A stretch of DNA of 10,744 bases from Spirogloea muscicola (Eukaryota > Streptophyta > Zygnematophyceae > Spirogloeales > Spirogloeaceae): assembly GCA_009602725.1 (NCBI GenBank), contig WELB01000019.1, positions 763,993-774,736 of the forward strand, in the 5' to 3' direction. A model generated the notes under the pieces. That model did no database searches. It was not told where the DNA came from and worked only from the letters and a program-made list of their open reading frames with translations. The number at the start of each line of letters is the position of its first letter. The first letter of the stretch is position 1. The translations under genes and the position numbers were made by a program. Positions 8,932 through 10,744 of this stretch are shown here, piece after piece.

Positions 8932-9047
8932 GTAAGCACATCTTATGACGTAGCAGCTAGCATCGGGGGCGGCATGCTATATCACAGCAAGCGATAGACG
9001 TTGTCGCCAGGCGTGTGAAGTGATCGAGGAAGCAGCTCGACCTCAGG

Positions 9048-9089
9048 GGGCTGGGAGAAGCCAGCCCACAAGGGAGTGAGCTCTTCCAA
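9048..9089 (-). repeat. Palindrome-centred repeat, copy 1
   Basis: GGGCTGG-GAGAAG-CCAGCCC (9048-9067) is a perfect 7-bp inverted repeat with a 6-nt purine loop. AGCTCTTCCAA follows at 9079-9089. The same core and flank recur in copy 3. Similarity to copy 5 extends further, to about 9270 (GCAGCCGCAAGTCGGAGAG compared with GCAGTCGCAGGTTGGAGAA). The strand is set by the purine-rich loop: copies with it on + are called minus. Confidence 0.6.
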
Positions 9090-9559
9090 AGAGAGAAGGC
9101 GCGCAGTGCGCATGAAATTAAAAGGGAGGCCAATTCTAGCCTTAAGCGGCCGAAGAGTGAACACAAAAGAGTGAACAAGGTCCAGAGGAGCCGAATGACT
9201 GTGGAGACCACTGACGGTGCCTGCGCAGTAAGCCCCAGTCAGCAGCCGCAAGTCGGAGAGACAGCAACAGGGAAGAAGTTGACCAGCCTAGAGCCAGAGG
9301 GAGTGGGAATGGAAAGTCGCCTTCACTACACCCGGGCTTGAGAGCTGGCAGCGTCGAGGTCTGCCTGCTCCCCGTTGGTGACGGCGGAGCAAAGCCCGTT
9401 TGGCAAGCGGGTGCAAGAGGTCAAAAGCCACCGAGCCCCTCAAGCCCCATGAGATGTCGGACGGCGAGGGGGAACGAGCTCATCCTTCGCGGGTGGTCGT
9501 CGGGCTCGAGTCCCTGGCCACTTTCTTTCCTGGCGGCACCAGCAACTGCTGCGTTAGGC

Positions 9560-9625
9560 CTTGTTCATTCCCCTCTACTGGAAGAGTCTTTCTTGTTCAT
9601 TCCTTATGCCTGGCCTCTCGCAGCT
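9560..9625 (+). repeat. Palindrome-centred repeat, copy 2 (opposite orientation), with a 12-bp direct repeat
   Basis: The core GCCTGGCCTCTCGCAGCTG (9608-9626) has a pyrimidine loop, the reverse of copy 1. TTCTTGTTCATTC at 9590-9602 matches TTCTTGTCCATTC at 10103-10115 in copy 4 with one difference and similar spacing to the core. Within it CTTGTTCATTCC occurs twice exactly, at 9560-9571 and 9592-9603, a 32-nt period. Confidence 0.5.
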
Positions 9626-9891
9626 GTCGGCTTGCATCGGAGAGCCGTGTCGTCCTGCCTTGGATGCCGAGGCTGCCACACCGGACTGGCAGGACACGGC
9701 GGCGGCGACAAAATGGAGCGGTGGAGGGGGACACGAGCCAGGCCAAGCACAGGTCCTGGGGAGAGAAGTGCGGCTGCTGATGTTAGAAGAGCGGCTGTTG
9801 AAGCCAGCCAGGTTGGAACAGTGTGTGTTCTACATAAGCGGGGCCACAGGCTAGGCAGACAGGGCGCTCTTGGCACCCCGTGTCACAAAAT

Positions 9892-9965
9892 GAAGAGAAA
9901 GACGCTTCCAGCAGTAGGCGATGGCTGCGAGTGGCCAGCCCAGTAAGAAACAACAGCTCTTCCAA
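9892..9965 (-). repeat. Palindrome-centred repeat, copy 3
   Basis: The core GGCTG-CGAGTGGC-CAGCCC lies at 9923-9941. On its right AGCTCTTCCAA (9955-9965) is identical to copy 1 at nearly the same distance. On its left GACGCTTC (9901-9908) is identical to copy 5 (10238-10245), 22 nt before the core against 21 nt there. These shared flanks on both sides tie copies 1, 3 and 5 together beyond the short palindrome. Confidence 0.6.
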
Positions 9966-10090
9966 CATAAGGCTGGAGCTGTAGGTCTGCGAGTTACTCG
10001 GACTTGCTGCTGCTCACTGGTGGGTACTGAGCTTCCATCTGCGATCGTATAGTGTCTAGCTGTGTCAGTTTTCTTTTCTTTCGGCATCCT

Positions 10091-10140
10091 CTGGCTCTTA
10101 GGTTCTTGTCCATTCATTTTGGGCTGGCCTTTCCCAGCCC
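10091..10140 (+). repeat. Palindrome-centred repeat, copy 4 (opposite orientation)
   Basis: GGGCTGG-CCTTTC-CCAGCCC (10121-10140) is a perfect 7-bp inverted repeat and the reverse-orientation counterpart of copy 1. CTGGCTC at 10091 and TTCTTGTCCATTC at 10103 precede it; the latter is shared with copy 2. Facing copy 5 about 120 nt away in the opposite orientation, it gives a larger imperfect inverted repeat. Confidence 0.55.
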
Positions 10141-10230
10141 CTACCCTCTGTGGGCGGGCAACATCTCTGTAGGTAGCTAAGGAATGGCTTGCATTGGCAC
10201 ATGCATGCGCACGCTCGCCTTCTCTCCTAG

Positions 10231-10400
10231 GAAGAAGGACGCTTCAGGAGAGGGCGGTGGCTGGGAGAGGCCAGTCCAGAGAAAGGTTTGAGCCAGAATT
10301 CGAAGGGGCCAGGGAAAGCGCCAAAACACACAGGGAGTCAAGTAGCTACGAAGCACTCAGTGACCCCTACTAAGCAGTCGCAGGTTGGAGAAGCTGTCTC
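10231..10400 (-). repeat. Palindrome-centred repeat, copy 5
   Basis: GAAGAAGGACGCTTC (10231-10245) and the core GTGGCTGG-GAGA-GGCCAGTCC (10257-10277) match copy 3 to the left and copy 1 at the core. Similarity to copy 1 seems to continue through GAATTCGAAGGGGCC to GCAGTCGCAGGTTGGAGAA (about 10374-10392), with some 75 nt missing in between. Confidence 0.5.
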
Positions 10401-10744
10401 CTGGTAGCGGGACCCTGGCAAGGGCCAGAGGCTGCAGCCAAGGCACGACCGGCATGGAGATGCAGCGGCGCGCGAGCCATGGACCGCTGCAGCGAGGACG
10501 GCCGAGCGCAAGCGGTACACCTGCGCGAGCGAGCCTGCTGCAAGGAAGTCCACCGGCGCGAGATGAGATGGCGGGACGCGAGAGAGGAGTGGGACGGACG
10601 CAGCTCGAGATGGCGGAGGGATCCCCGGAACCCCGGAAGTGCGTCGCCCACGTGGGGCGTGGCGCCTCGCCGCGGCCGGGATGTGGATGTGCGCAAGTCC
10701 GACGTGGCGGGGGCCCGCCCCCCCGCCCCGTGGTCCCCCCCCCC
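10364..10744 (+). other. GC-rich end with an open frame running off the window
   Basis: From 10364 one + frame has no stop up to the last base (127 codons). Its first ATG is at 10454 and further in-frame ATGs include 10568. The product is Arg/Pro/Gly-rich with no recognisable motif. The - strand is also open over much of the same stretch, as expected for such GC-rich sequence. It could be the 5' end of a neighbouring gene or a CpG-rich promoter; I cannot choose between them. Confidence 0.12.
10735..10744. repeat. Terminal C10 homopolymer
   Basis: The window closes with ten C, preceded by other G and C tracts (GGCGGGGGCCCGCCCCCCCG). It mirrors the G9 tract at position 1 on the opposite strand. 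Confidence 0.9.

Larger units (their letters stand above)
8317..10400. other. Intergenic stretch, no gene recognised
   Basis: About 2 kb downstream of the peptidase with no open frame I can assign to a family. The longest frames (for example 609 nt at 9338-9946 on +, and 8624-8941 on -) are Ala/Gly/Arg/Pro-rich and lack motifs. What can be seen are the hairpin pair at 8780-8826 and a family of short related repeats between about 9.0 and 10.3 kb, listed individually. No tRNA or rRNA signature was found. Confidence 0.5.

Noticed and set aside
8982-9251. - strand 89-codon frame (LWAGFSQPP-containing) as a gene
   Set aside because: It is short, unrecognised and covers a repeat copy; similar readings in other copies are broken. 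Kept only as a remark in the repeat finding.
9338-9946. 202-codon open frame on + as a gene
   Set aside because: Composition is Ala/Gly/Arg/Pro-rich without motifs, other frames are open alongside, and repeat copies 2 and 3 lie inside it in opposite orientations.

Overview
The window is a nuclear fragment from a eukaryote, most likely a green alga (Chlorophyta). It carries one complete, intron-rich protein gene on the + strand, followed by about 2.4 kb of non-coding or unrecognised DNA. The lineage call rests on three points. The encoded enzyme resembles the plant-type M16A peptidase more than the animal one. There are 25 short introns (about 100-330 bp) with GT/GC...AG ends, many with a YTGAC branch-site-like motif. 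A TGTAA pentamer, the green-algal polyadenylation signal, lies 20 nt after the stop codon. The spliced exons use the standard genetic code.

Layout. 1-728: G-tract end, GC-rich upstream region and probable 5' UTR, with an in-frame extension open from 495. 729-8291: 26 coding exons of an insulin-degrading enzyme (insulysin) homologue. My exon model gives 2,958 nt including the stop, a 985-residue protein with all four M16 domains. 8312-8316: TGTAA. 8317-10744: no recognisable gene. This last part holds a pair of overlapping hairpins, a possible tiny first exon of an unknown gene, five diverged copies of a short palindrome-centred repeat in both orientations, and a very GC-rich end closing in a C10 tract.

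The peptidase looks functional. The inverted zinc motif H62-F-L-E-H66 is rebuilt across an intron. The third zinc ligand, E143, lies exactly 77 residues after H66, as in human IDE. The C-terminal-half residues R781 and Y788 are present. Points of interest are a GC-AG intron, a decayed tandem copy of exon 16 that could be retained in frame, a C-terminus (AGL) without the peroxisomal tripeptide found in plant and human relatives, and an unusual Gln-Trp pair in a conserved cleft strand.

I see no multi-gene system, mobile-element coding region, RNA gene or CRISPR array. The unexplained material is the repeat family at about 9.0-10.4 kb. Exon borders were set by eye, from remembered family motifs plus splice signals and phase agreement. 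No alignment or database search was run.
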